A stretch of DNA of 55,457 nt from assembly GCA_017468365.1 (NCBI GenBank), contig JAFUIS010000015.1, positions 1 through 55,457 of the forward strand, given 5' to 3'. Below the pieces are notes generated by a model. The model did no database searches. It saw only the letters and a list, made by a program, of their open reading frames with translations, and had not been told where the DNA came from. Source of the stretch: Oscillospiraceae bacterium (lineage in GTDB: Bacteria; Bacillota; Clostridia; Oscillospirales; Ruminococcaceae). Shown one piece after another: positions 16,577 through 24,944 of the stretch (position 1 is the first letter of the stretch; every line of letters starts with the position of its first letter). Both the position numbers and the translations under genes were made by a program.

Positions 16577-16601
16577 GGAGTGGGAAGAAAAAACCCGCTC
16601 C
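16577..16601 (+). ncRNA. Leader hairpin upstream of rimP
   Basis: GGAGTGGG (16577-16584), a 9-nt A-rich loop, CCCGCTCC (16594-16601), followed by TTTCTATTT. From memory, a GAGTGGG/CCCRCTC hairpin sits at this place upstream of rimP in many Clostridia. The T-rich tail allows it to act as a weak attenuator. Its ligand, if any, is unknown. Confidence 0.55.
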
Positions 16602-16636
16602 TTTCTATTTACCGAAAACTTTTTGGAGGTGTTTTT

Positions 16637-17125
16637 TTGGCAGACGGAAAAAAGAAAAATACCGCGCAGATCTGCACTGAACTTGCCCTTCCCGTAGCGG
16701 AAAAAATCGGCGTCGAACTTTGGGACGTCCGTTTTGAAAAAGAGGGCACCGAGTGGTACCTGCGCTTTTTTATTGACAAAGACGGTCTTACTATCGAAGA
16801 CTGCGAAAATTTCAGCCGTGCAATGGACCCCATTCTTGACGAGGCGGACCCCATTGAAAAAAACTATGTTCTCGAAGTTTCTTCCCCCGGAATTGAAAGA
16901 AAACTTGTTACCGAAGAACATGTAAGACGTTATCTCGGCTATCTTGCAACCGTAAAATTCATCCGTGCTCCCGAAGGATATAACCAGCGCGAATTCCTTC
17001 TTCAGCTCGATGACATAAACGAAGGCGTCATCACCGCTTCTTTTGAAGACGGAACCGAAATGGTCTTCAACAAAAGCGAAACCGCTTTCATCAAACTTTA
17101 CTACGATTTTACCAACGACGACTGA
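16637..17125 (+). CDS. rimP: Ribosome maturation factor RimP
   Basis: A 162-residue protein needed for 30S subunit assembly. It has the hallmark YVLEVSSPGIERKL segment linking the two domains and GVELWDVRFEKEG in the N-terminal domain. The start is the TTG at 16637 behind TTTGGAGGTG; a longer frame begins inside the leader hairpin and is rejected. It is the first gene of a canonical rimP-nusA cluster, with nusA 17 nt on. Confidence 0.95.
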   Translation: MADGKKKNTAQICTELALPVAEKIGVELWDVRFEKEGTEWYLRFFIDKDGLTIEDCENFSRAMDPILDEADPIEKNYVLEVSSPGIERKLVTEEHVRRYLGYLATVKFIRAPEGYNQREFLLQLDDINEGVITASFEDGTEMVFNKSETAFIKLYYDFTNDD

Positions 17126-17142
17126 GGAGGAATTATAAAAAA

Positions 17143-18198
17143 ATGAACGCAGAATTTTTTGAAGCCCTTGCGCTTCTCGAAGTTGAAAAAGGCATTTCCG
17201 TCGAATACCTTTGCGAAAAGATCGAAAACGCCATCGCAATCGCTATCCGCCGTGACTATGTCGGCACCGAAGACGTAAAAGTCATCATCGACCCCGAAAC
17301 CAAAGCTTTTGAAGTTGCAATCAGAAAACTTGTTGTTGAGGAAGTTGAAGATCCCGCAAACCAGATCCTTCTTGACAAAGCAGTAAAATACAACAAAAAA
17401 GCACAGCTCGGAGATATCGTTGATATCCCCCTCGAAACCAAAGAATTCGGACGCATTGCTGCCCAGACCGCAAAACACGTTATCAAACAGGGCATCCGCG
17501 AAGCCGAAAGAGGCCAGGTGCTCAAAGAGTTCCAGAGCCGTGAGCACGAGATCATCACCGCAACCGTTATGAGCACCGATCCTGTTCGCGGAAGCATAAC
17601 TCTTGAAATTGACCACAACGAAGCATTCCTTCTCAAATCCGAACAGATCCCCGGCGAAGAATTTGTCGGCGGCGAAAGAATCAAAGTTTACGTTGTAGAA
17701 GTAACCGCTTCCGAACGCGGCCCCAAAGTCATGATTTCCAGAACTCATCCCGGCCTTGTAAAACGTCTCTTCGAAATCGAAGTTCCCGAAATTTACGAAG
17801 GCACCGTTGAAATCAAAGCGGTATCCCGCGAAGCAGGTTCCAGAACCAAACTTGCCGTATGGAGCAAAGATCCCGACGTTGACGCAGTAGGCGCATGCAT
17901 CGGTACCCGCGGCGCCCGTGTTGCAAAAATCGTTGATGAACTCGGCGGCGAAAAAATCGACGTCGTACAATATTCCGAAGATCCGGCAGAATTCATTGCA
18001 GCAGCACTTTCTCCCGCAAAGGTCGTTTCCGTAGAGGTTGACCCCGAAGGTGCAAAATCCTGCAAAGTAAAAGTTCCGGACGAACAGCTTTCCCTTGCTA
18101 TCGGCAACAAAGGTCAGAACGCCCGCCTTGCAGCAAGACTTACCGGCTGGAAGATCGACATCAAACCCGAAAGCGGCTTTTGGGGTGAAGAAGAATAA
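17143..18198 (+). CDS. nusA: Transcription termination/antitermination factor NusA
   Basis: A 351-residue RNA polymerase-binding factor. The N-terminal domain (about 1-125) is followed by an S1 domain (about 135-200) and two KH domains (about 200-345); the second KH carries the GNKGQNARLAARLTGWKIDI signature. It stops shortly after KH2, so the acidic repeats of E. coli NusA are absent, as is normal for Firmicutes. RBS GAGGAAT. Confidence 0.97.
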   Translation: MNAEFFEALALLEVEKGISVEYLCEKIENAIAIAIRRDYVGTEDVKVIIDPETKAFEVAIRKLVVEEVEDPANQILLDKAVKYNKKAQLGDIVDIPLETKEFGRIAAQTAKHVIKQGIREAERGQVLKEFQSREHEIITATVMSTDPVRGSITLEIDHNEAFLLKSEQIPGEEFVGGERIKVYVVEVTASERGPKVMISRTHPGLVKRLFEIEVPEIYEGTVEIKAVSREAGSRTKLAVWSKDPDVDAVGACIGTRGARVAKIVDELGGEKIDVVQYSEDPAEFIAAALSPAKVVSVEVDPEGAKSCKVKVPDEQLSLAIGNKGQNARLAARLTGWKIDIKPESGFWGEEE

Positions 18199-18240
18199 TT
18201 AACGTTTTAAAAAACTTTTCCGAAAGGAGGAAGCCTTTTT

Positions 18241-18507
18241 ATGAAAAAGATACCTATGAGAATGTGCACCGGCTGCGGCGAAATGAAACCCAAGCGCGAA
18301 CTTATCCGCGTTGTAAAAAGCCCCGAAGGCGTTATTTCTCTTGATAAAACCGGTCGCTCACCCGGAAGAGGCGCTTACGTCTGTCCGGATATCGAATGCC
18401 TTAAAAAGGCGCGCAAAACAAAACGCATCGAGCGTGTTTTCGAAACCCAGATTCCGGAAGAAGTTTATGAAGCGCTTGAAAAGGAGCTGGAAAACAATGC
18501 AGAATAA
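18241..18507 (+). CDS. rnpM: RnpM/YlxR family RNase P modulator
   Basis: An 88-residue basic RNA-binding protein. It has the MRMCTGCGE motif, RELIRVVKSPEG and the GRSPGRGAYVC signature of YlxR, recently named RnpM for binding and modulating RNase P RNA in Bacillus. AAAGGAGG precedes the ATG. It overlaps the next gene by 11 nt, the standard arrangement in this operon. Confidence 0.93.
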   Translation: MKKIPMRMCTGCGEMKPKRELIRVVKSPEGVISLDKTGRSPGRGAYVCPDIECLKKARKTKRIERVFETQIPEEVYEALEKELENNAE

Positions 18508-18820
18508 CGAAAGGCTCTGCGGTTTTCTCGGACTTTCAAGAAAAGCCGGAAAACTTGTCTTCGGTTTCGATATGACCGTCGAAGCCATGCAAAAAGGCAC
18601 TGCAAATTCGGTACTTCTTTCAAGCGATTGTTCCGAACGTACCTCGCGCAACATAAAGCGAATTGCCGAAGATTGTGAAACTGAGGTTTATATATTGCCC
18701 CTTACTATGGATGAAATAGGTTATGCCGTTGCAAAACGCGCCGGAGTGCTTGCCGTTTGCGACAGCGGTTTTTCAAAAAAAATAAAAGAGCTGCTTGATA
18801 ACGGCAATCACACAGCATGA
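18497..18820 (+). CDS. L7Ae-family ribosomal protein-like RNA-binding protein (YlxQ type)
   Basis: A 107-residue protein of the L7Ae/L30e/S12e/Gadd45 fold, which binds kink-turn RNA. It starts NNERLCGFLGLSRKAGKLVFG, typical of YlxQ, with KRAGVLAVCDSGF near the C-terminus. The start ATG lies inside the end of rnpM, so the two are coupled. It sits between rnpM and infB as in most Firmicutes. Confidence 0.9.
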   Translation: MQNNERLCGFLGLSRKAGKLVFGFDMTVEAMQKGTANSVLLSSDCSERTSRNIKRIAEDCETEVYILPLTMDEIGYAVAKRAGVLAVCDSGFSKKIKELLDNGNHTA

Positions 18821-18841
18821 ACTATGGGAGGAATAGCATAG

Positions 18842-21733
18842 ATGATAGAAAACATTAAATATAAAGTGGCGGATGTCGCAAAAGACCTTAAACAGCCTGT
18901 AAAGGACGTTCTTGATATTCTTGGCGACAAATTCCCGCCCAAAAAGGCCCAGGCCGCACTCACCGAAGAGGAGCTCAACTTCGTTTTTGAACATTACACC
19001 AAGAAAAACGAAGTGACCAGCTTCGCTCCTTATTTCGCAATGGCCGGTCAGCCCAAACCCGAAAAGAAAAAAGAAGAGCCCAAGGCAGAAGCTCCGAAAG
19101 CTGCTGAAAAACCTGCCGAAAAACCGGCTCCCAAAGCGGAAGAAAAACCTGCTCCCGCACCCAAAGCCGAGCAGAAACCCGCAGTAAAAGAAGAAAAGAA
19201 ACCCGAAGCAAAACCCGCACCCAAAGCTGAAGAAAAACCTGTTCAGAAAAACGAACAGAAACCCGCTGATCATAAATTCGGCGACCGCAATCAGCAGAAC
19301 GGCGACAGAAAATTCGGCGACCGTCCCCAGCAGAACGGCGACAGAAAATTCGGTGACCGCCCTCAGCAGAACGGCGACAGAAAATTCGGTGACCGTCCCC
19401 AGCAGAACGGCGACAGAAAATTCGGCGACCGCCCCCAGCAGAACGGCGACAGAAAATTCGGCGACCGTCCTCAGCAGAACGGCGACAGAAAATTCGGCGA
19501 CCGTCCCCAGCAGAACGGTGACAGAAAATTCGGTGACCGTCCTCAGCAGAACGGCGACAGAAAATTCGGCGACAAACCCGGATTCCAGAAAAACGACCGT
19601 TTCGGTGACAAACCTTTCCAGAAGAACGACCGCTTCGGCGGAAACAACTTTGGTTTCGATAAGGATAAAGAGGATAACAGCCACCGCCACGAACCGAAAA
19701 AACCCGTTGAACGCAAACCCCGTCCCGCAAACCAGCCTCCGGCAGAAAAACTTGCAGCCGGCGTAGCACATGTTGATATGAGCGCGGTTTCCGTTGACCT
19801 CGATAAATATAACGACAAATACGAACAGATCGCACCTGCCGCTTCCATGAGCGACAGCTACACCAATAAACAGAAGCTCACCCAGCGCAGCAAACAGCAG
19901 GGCAAACCCCAGAAGAGCAAACGTGAGCAGGAGCAGGAAAAACTCAAGAAACTCGAAATGGAGCGTCAGCGCCGTCAGAAACTTGAGATCACCCTTCCCG
20001 ATGAGATCACCGTCGGCGACCTTGCTCTCAAACTCAAAATCGCTTCTTCCGAAATCATCAAACGCCTTATGATGCAGGGTATGATGGTTTCCGTAAACGA
20101 AGTCATCGACTACGATACCGCAGCTCTTATCGCAATGGATATCGGCGCAAAAGTTGAGCACGAAGTTGTTGTTACCATCGAAGACCGCCTTATCGACGAC
20201 AGCGAGGACGATGCAGCAAACCTCATCACCCGCGATCCCGTTGTTTGTGTAATGGGCCACGTTGACCACGGTAAAACCTCCATCCTCGACTATATCAGAA
20301 GCGCACATGTTGCTTCCGGTGAGGCAGGCGGCATTACCCAGCACCTCGGCGCATACCGTGTAACCACCGAAAGCGGAAACTCCATCACCTTCCTCGATAC
20401 CCCCGGACACGAAGCATTCACCGCAATGCGTGCCCGCGGCGCACTTTGCACCGATATCGCTATCCTTGTTGTTGCGGCAGACGACGGTATCATGCCCCAG
20501 ACTGTTGAAGCTATCAACCACGCAAAAGCAGCAGAGGTTTCCATCATCGTTGCAATCAACAAAATCGATAAACCCACCGCAAACCCCGACAAAGTTATGC
20601 AGGGACTTACCGAATACGGTCTTGTTCCCGAAGAATGGGGCGGTGACGTTATCTGCGTTCCCGTTTCTGCAAAAACCGGTGAAAACATCGATACTCTTCT
20701 CGAAATGATCACCCTTGTTGCAGAAGTTCGCGAACTCAAAGCAAACCCCGACCGTATGGCAAAAGGTACCGTTATCGAATCCCGTCTTGATAAAGGCCGC
20801 GGTCCTGTTGCAACCATGCTTGTTCAGAACGGTACTCTTCATACCGGCGATATTGTCATCGCAGGTACTTCCGTAGGTAAAGTTCGCGTAATGATCGACG
20901 ACAAAGGCAACCGCATTACCGAAGCAGGTCCTTCCATTCCCGTTGAGATCACCGGCCTCGATTCCGTTCCTACCGGCGGCGACCAGTTCAACGCAGTTTC
21001 CGACGAAAAACTTGCACGCGAACTTGTTGAACAGCGCGAATATGAAGCAAAACAGGAAGCTTTCAAACAGTATCAGAAAGTTACCCTCGACAACCTCTTC
21101 AACCAGATTGCAGAAGGCGAGATCAAGGAACTTCCCATCATCGTCAAAGCAGACGTTCAGGGTTCTGTCGAAGCAGTTCGCCAGTCCCTCGAAAAGATCT
21201 CCAACGAAGAAGTCCGCGTAAAAGTAATCCACGGCGCCGTCGGTGCGGTAAACGAATCCGACGTAATGCTTGCCCAGGTTTCCAACGCTATCATCGTCGG
21301 CTTCAACGTACGTCCCGAAACCACCGCAAGAGATACCGCAGAGCGCGAAGGCGTTGATATCCGTCTTTACAGAATCATCTATGATGCTATCGAAGAGATC
21401 GAATCTGCAATGAAAGGTATGCTTGCACCCAAATACCGCGACGTTGACCTCGGCCGTGCAGAGATCCGCCAGGTTTACAAAATTTCCAACGTCGGTACCG
21501 TTGCAGGCTGCTATGTTCTTGAAGGCAAAATCACCAGAAACGCAAATATCCGCGTAGTCCGCGACGGTATCATCATCGCCGACGACAAACTCGACAGCCT
21601 TAAACGTTTCAAAGACGACGTCAAAGAAGTTGCTTCCGGTTACGAGTGCGGTATGGCTCTTACCAAGTTCAACGACATCAAAGAGGGCGACATTTTCGAA
21701 GCTTACATCGTCGAAGAATATCGCGAAGACTAA
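18842..21733 (+). CDS. infB: Translation initiation factor IF-2 with an expanded repeat linker
   Basis: A 963-residue GTPase that delivers initiator tRNA to the ribosome. Residues 1-60 are an IF2-N domain. A Pro/Ala/Lys/Glu-rich stretch (about 78-143) is followed by eight near-identical 12-residue units of [12 protein letters not shown] (about 144-240) and then FQKNDRFG units. A second IF2-N domain lies near 385-440. The G domain has G1 GHVDHGKT at 472-479, DTPGHE at 519-524 and NKID at 573-576, followed by domains II-IV. IF-2 linkers vary, but this perfect repeat is unusual. The stop lies 12 nt before rbfA. Confidence 0.97.
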   Translation: MIENIKYKVADVAKDLKQPVKDVLDILGDKFPPKKAQAALTEEELNFVFEHYTKKNEVTSFAPYFAMAGQPKPEKKKEEPKAEAPKAAEKPAEKPAPKAEEKPAPAPKAEQKPAVKEEKKPEAKPAPKAEEKPVQKNEQKPADHKFGDRNQQNGDRKFGDRPQQNGDRKFGDRPQQNGDRKFGDRPQQNGDRKFGDRPQQNGDRKFGDRPQQNGDRKFGDRPQQNGDRKFGDRPQQNGDRKFGDKPGFQKNDRFGDKPFQKNDRFGGNNFGFDKDKEDNSHRHEPKKPVERKPRPANQPPAEKLAAGVAHVDMSAVSVDLDKYNDKYEQIAPAASMSDSYTNKQKLTQRSKQQGKPQKSKREQEQEKLKKLEMERQRRQKLEITLPDEITVGDLALKLKIASSEIIKRLMMQGMMVSVNEVIDYDTAALIAMDIGAKVEHEVVVTIEDRLIDDSEDDAANLITRDPVVCVMGHVDHGKTSILDYIRSAHVASGEAGGITQHLGAYRVTTESGNSITFLDTPGHEAFTAMRARGALCTDIAILVVAADDGIMPQTVEAINHAKAAEVSIIVAINKIDKPTANPDKVMQGLTEYGLVPEEWGGDVICVPVSAKTGENIDTLLEMITLVAEVRELKANPDRMAKGTVIESRLDKGRGPVATMLVQNGTLHTGDIVIAGTSVGKVRVMIDDKGNRITEAGPSIPVEITGLDSVPTGGDQFNAVSDEKLARELVEQREYEAKQEAFKQYQKVTLDNLFNQIAEGEIKELPIIVKADVQGSVEAVRQSLEKISNEEVRVKVIHGAVGAVNESDVMLAQVSNAIIVGFNVRPETTARDTAEREGVDIRLYRIIYDAIEEIESAMKGMLAPKYRDVDLGRAEIRQVYKISNVGTVAGCYVLEGKITRNANIRVVRDGIIIADDKLDSLKRFKDDVKEVASGYECGMALTKFNDIKEGDIFEAYIVEEYRED
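19273..19580 (+). repeat. 36-bp coding tandem repeat in infB
   Basis: Eight full 36-bp units plus a partial ninth, each of the form AAATTCGGCGACCG followed by CC(C/T)CAGCAGAACGGCGACAG, differing by only a few silent changes. The first unit has Asn for Pro. Near identity at the DNA level, not only the protein level, points to recent expansion by slippage or unequal recombination. Confidence 0.92.
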
Positions 21734-21745
21734 TTCGGAGGAACT

Positions 21746-22093
21746 ATGGCAGGATTTAAATTTAACAGAACCAGCGAGGATATCCGCCGCGAGCTGATGG
21801 ATATCCTCCGCAGCATGAAAGATCCGCGAATTTCCGGCGGAATGATAAGCGTCGTCAGAATCGATCTTACCAACGATCTTTCCCACTGCAAAGTATATAT
21901 AAGCTCCCTTGAAGGAATGGAAAAGGCAAAAGAAGCCGTTACCGTTCTTACCAAAGCAGGCGGTTTTGTCCGCCGCGAAATGATGATGCGCCTTGAACTT
22001 AGAAAAGTTCCGGAATTCCATTTCATTCCCGATGATTCCATCGAATACAGCGCAGGCATCCAGAAACTCCTCCGCGAGATCGGAGAAGAATAA
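21746..22093 (+). CDS. rbfA: Ribosome-binding factor A
   Basis: A 115-residue KH-type protein that helps 16S rRNA 5'-end maturation and 30S assembly. It has the family pattern NRTSEDIRRELMDILRSMKDPRI, LSHCKVYISSLEG and a final VPEFHFIPDDSIEY. CGGAGG precedes the ATG. It is followed 24 nt later by nrnA. Confidence 0.95.
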   Translation: MAGFKFNRTSEDIRRELMDILRSMKDPRISGGMISVVRIDLTNDLSHCKVYISSLEGMEKAKEAVTVLTKAGGFVRREMMMRLELRKVPEFHFIPDDSIEYSAGIQKLLREIGEE

Positions 22094-22117
22094 ATTATAA
22101 GAAAGGAGAAAACCGAT

Positions 22118-23080
22118 ATGGAAATAAACGTACAGCAATGCTGCGAAATTCTTCGCGAAATGGATGATATCGTAATTCTTTGCCACCGCAACCCGGACGG
22201 AGATACCCTCGGAGCGGGTTTTGCCCTTCACTATATCCTTGCCCAGCTTGGAAAAAGAAGCAGGGTGGAATGCCACGACGTTATCCCGCCGATGTTTTCC
22301 TATCTGCTCCTTGACTATAAACCCGAGGAATTTGAACCGAAAAATATTGTTGCCGTCGATATAGCGGACGAAAAACTTTTCGGTTCAAATCTCGAAAAAT
22401 ACTGCGGAAAGGTCGACCTTTGCATCGACCACCACGGTTCCAACAAACACTATGCAAAAAACTGGCTCGTACGCGAAAACGCCGCAGCGGCCTGTGAAGT
22501 TATCGAAGATATCTGTTACGGCTTTGAAGAGGTGGAACTCAGCAAGATAATCGCCGACTGCATTTATACCGGCGTTTCCACCGATACCGGCTGCTTCCGC
22601 TATTCCAACACCACCGGCCACACTCATGCTGTTGCAGGAAGAATGTTTAAAGCCGGCTGCGACTTTGTAAAGATAAACCGCCTCAATTTTGAGGTAAAAT
22701 CTTTCTCGAGAATTGCGATAGAGCGCGAGGCTCTCAACACCCTTGAACTTCACTATGACGGACGCTGTGCTCTTGTCTATATCACCGACGAGATGCTTAA
22801 ACGCACCGGTGCCGCAGAATCCGAACTCGAAGGCATCGCCGCAATGCCCCGTGAAGTCGAAGGCGTTGAAGTTGGTCTTACCCTTCGCTGGAGGGACAAT
22901 GGATACAAAGTTTCTGTCCGCAGCGGTGAGGAAGTTGATGCTTCAGCCATTTGCGGAAAACTCGGCGGCGGCGGACACCGCTGTGCCGCGGGCTGCTATA
23001 TCGAAAGCGACCTTGAATCCGCAAAAGAGACAATTCTCAAAGTTGTGGGTGAACTTATCGAAAAGGAGGATGCCAGATGA
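22118..23080 (+). CDS. nrnA: DHH-family nanoRNase / pAp phosphatase
   Basis: A 320-residue NrnA-type phosphoesterase degrading short oligoribonucleotides and 3'-phosphoadenosine 5'-phosphate with Mn. The DHH domain has CHRNPDGDTLGAG, VDIADE and the LCIDHHGSN motif; the C-terminal DHHA1 domain has the substrate-binding GGGGHRCAAGC. It lies between rbfA and truB as in many Firmicutes and overlaps truB by 4 nt (ATGA). Confidence 0.94.
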   Translation: MEINVQQCCEILREMDDIVILCHRNPDGDTLGAGFALHYILAQLGKRSRVECHDVIPPMFSYLLLDYKPEEFEPKNIVAVDIADEKLFGSNLEKYCGKVDLCIDHHGSNKHYAKNWLVRENAAAACEVIEDICYGFEEVELSKIIADCIYTGVSTDTGCFRYSNTTGHTHAVAGRMFKAGCDFVKINRLNFEVKSFSRIAIEREALNTLELHYDGRCALVYITDEMLKRTGAAESELEGIAAMPREVEGVEVGLTLRWRDNGYKVSVRSGEEVDASAICGKLGGGGHRCAAGCYIESDLESAKETILKVVGELIEKEDAR

Positions 23081-23976
23081 CGGGTATCCTTCCGGTAAAA
23101 AAACCTGCGGGTTTTACCTCCTTTGACGTTATCGGAAAGCTCAGGGGCGTGACTCACACCAGAAAAATAGGCCATTCCGGAACCCTTGACCCAATGGCCA
23201 CCGGCGTTCTTCCGCTTTTTTTCGGCGGTGCAACAAAATGCTGCGATATCCTTCCCAATGAGGACAAGCGCTATGTCGCAAACCTCAGATTTGGCATCGT
23301 CACCGATACCCAGGATACCACCGGAAAAGTTCTTGAAGAAAAAGAAAGCCGCGTGACCAAGAAAGAGTTTTGCGCAGTCGTTTCCGAATTTATCGGAAAA
23401 CAGATGCAGACTCCGCCTATGTATTCCGCGGTGAAAATAAACGGAAGACCCCTTTATGACCTTGCAAGAGAGGGCAAGGTCGTGGAACGTGCTCAAAAGG
23501 AAATCGAGGTCTATTCTATCGAAGTGCTTGATTTCGATGAGCATGCCCAGACCGCAAAAATCGAAGTTTCCTGCGGAAAAGGCACTTTTATCCGCACCCT
23601 TATCAACGATATGGGCGAAAAACTCGGCTGCGGTGCCGCCATGAGTTCCCTTGAAAGAACAATGGCCGGCGGCTTTGATATTTCCGAATGCTGCACCATT
23701 TCCGACGTTGAGGAAATGATGAAAAACGGAACCTTCGAAGAACATCTCATCCCTGTTGAAAGGCTCTTTGAGGACCTTCCAAGGCTTGTTCTTGATGACT
23801 TCGATAAAAGACTCTATCGAAGCGGAGTGCCTCTGGAGCTTCAGAAAAGAGGCTGGGGCGGGACCAAAGGAAATATCGCCGTTTTTGACGAAAGCGGAAT
23901 GATCCTCGGAATATCCTTTATGGACGAGGAAGCAAACGAACTCAAACTTCGAAAAATGCTCAATACCGATAAATAA
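23077..23976 (+). CDS. truB: tRNA pseudouridine(55) synthase
   Basis: A 299-residue enzyme converting U55 of the tRNA T-loop to pseudouridine. The catalytic aspartate is Asp38 in IGHSGTLDPMATGVL; KKPAGFTSFDVI, RYVANLRFG and SCGKGTFIRTLINDMG are further TruB motifs. The C-terminal region contains a PUA-like segment. It is the last gene of the cluster; a terminator follows directly. Confidence 0.96.
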   Translation: MTGILPVKKPAGFTSFDVIGKLRGVTHTRKIGHSGTLDPMATGVLPLFFGGATKCCDILPNEDKRYVANLRFGIVTDTQDTTGKVLEEKESRVTKKEFCAVVSEFIGKQMQTPPMYSAVKINGRPLYDLAREGKVVERAQKEIEVYSIEVLDFDEHAQTAKIEVSCGKGTFIRTLINDMGEKLGCGAAMSSLERTMAGGFDISECCTISDVEEMMKNGTFEEHLIPVERLFEDLPRLVLDDFDKRLYRSGVPLELQKRGWGGTKGNIAVFDESGMILGISFMDEEANELKLRKMLNTDK

Positions 23977-23980
23977 AAAA

Positions 23981-24001
23981 AGCACCTGCAATGCAGGTGC
24001 T
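23981..24001. terminator. Bidirectional terminator between truB and plsC
   Basis: AGCACCTGC, loop AAT, GCAGGTGCT flanked by A and T tracts; it overlaps neither coding region and serves both convergent genes. Confidence 0.88.
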
Positions 24002-24003
24002 TT

Positions 24004-24801
24004 TTATTTTTCCATTATTTCTCTTGCAAGATCGCTTATTTCAATGGTTTTGTGCGCTTGAACAAATTCCGAAGGTATCACGCCTTTTATTTCAAAGTTT
24101 ATTTTCCGCTTTTTCCAGAAAGGCACAAAAACCTTATCCGTTCCGGTTATATGAGAAACCACAACGGGGCATCCCGCCTTTTTCGCAATGCGGAAAGCTC
24201 CGTGGCGGAAATCCTGAAGGGTGCCGTCCCGGCTAACCCAGCCTTCGGGATAAATTCCGATGGAGCAAACGCCGTCGGTGATGAACTGCGCGGCTTTGTT
24301 GATGGTTTTCAAAGCTTCACGGTCGTTTTCTCTGTCGATGGGAAGACAGGCGGCCTGGTGCAAAAACGAACCCGCAACGGGGTAGGAGTGGGTCTCTTTT
24401 TTGCTGACAAAGGCGATATGGCGCTTTTTGAATAAAAGAAGGGGGACCGCCGGGTCAAGCCAATGGATATGGTTGCATACCAAAAGAAAATTTCCGTTTT
24501 CAGGAACGAGTTCTTTGCCCGATACCGATATTTTTACCCTTAAGGTTCTTATGATAAGAAAAGCCGTCTGGACCAGAAGGTGATAATAATATCTGTTCTG
24601 GTGAAGAATGGGCTTCTTTTTGTCAACAAAAACCGAAAGCACCGCACAATAAATAAGGTGCGCCGCAACGCAAAGCATGAATACGTTTATAAAAACAAGA
24701 AGCGCTATCCAGGGCCAGAACCAGCGGTCAAGAATTCCGTAAACGGTAACGGTGGAAACGGCAATATAAAAGCTTATAAAAAGAATAATGTAATATATCA
24801 A
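24004..24801 (-). CDS. plsC: 1-acyl-sn-glycerol-3-phosphate acyltransferase
   Basis: A 265-residue membrane acyltransferase making phosphatidic acid for phospholipid synthesis. The catalytic HX4D motif is NHIHWLD (His111, Asp116), and the substrate motif is YPEG in IGIYPEGWVSRDG. Two N-terminal hydrophobic stretches (about 3-22 and 30-58) precede the catalytic domain. The start is taken as TTG at 24801 behind AAAGGGGG; the longer frame has no ribosome binding site. Several PlsC paralogues occur in Clostridia and some acylate other lipids. Confidence 0.88.
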   Translation of the reverse strand: MIYYIILFISFYIAVSTVTVYGILDRWFWPWIALLVFINVFMLCVAAHLIYCAVLSVFVDKKKPILHQNRYYYHLLVQTAFLIIRTLRVKISVSGKELVPENGNFLLVCNHIHWLDPAVPLLLFKKRHIAFVSKKETHSYPVAGSFLHQAACLPIDRENDREALKTINKAAQFITDGVCSIGIYPEGWVSRDGTLQDFRHGAFRIAKKAGCPVVVSHITGTDKVFVPFWKKRKINFEIKGVIPSEFVQAHKTIEISDLAREIMEK

Positions 24802-24900
24802 TTCTGCCGTTCCCCCTTTAAAATAAATTATTCCATATAATAATATATCACGGAGAAAGGGAAAACTCAAAACAACAAAAGTTGAAAAAAGGCATAAAAA

Positions 24901-24923
24901 AAGAACGGGCAGAGCCCGTTCTT
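24901..24923 (-). terminator. Rho-independent terminator after the secreted phosphatase gene
   Basis: AAGAACGGGC, loop AGA, GCCCGTTCTT, followed on the minus strand by a long T run. Confidence 0.88.
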
Positions 24924-24944
24924 TTTTATTTACATCAAATAAGA

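Noticed and set aside
19273-19580. Regular 36-bp repeats suggesting a CRISPR array.
   Set aside because: The repeats are contiguous without spacers and lie in frame inside infB.
18773-22276. A 1167-codon open frame on the minus strand across infB.
   Set aside because: It is antisense to infB, rbfA and nrnA, all of which have family motifs and ribosome binding sites; the frame results from the codon bias of these genes.
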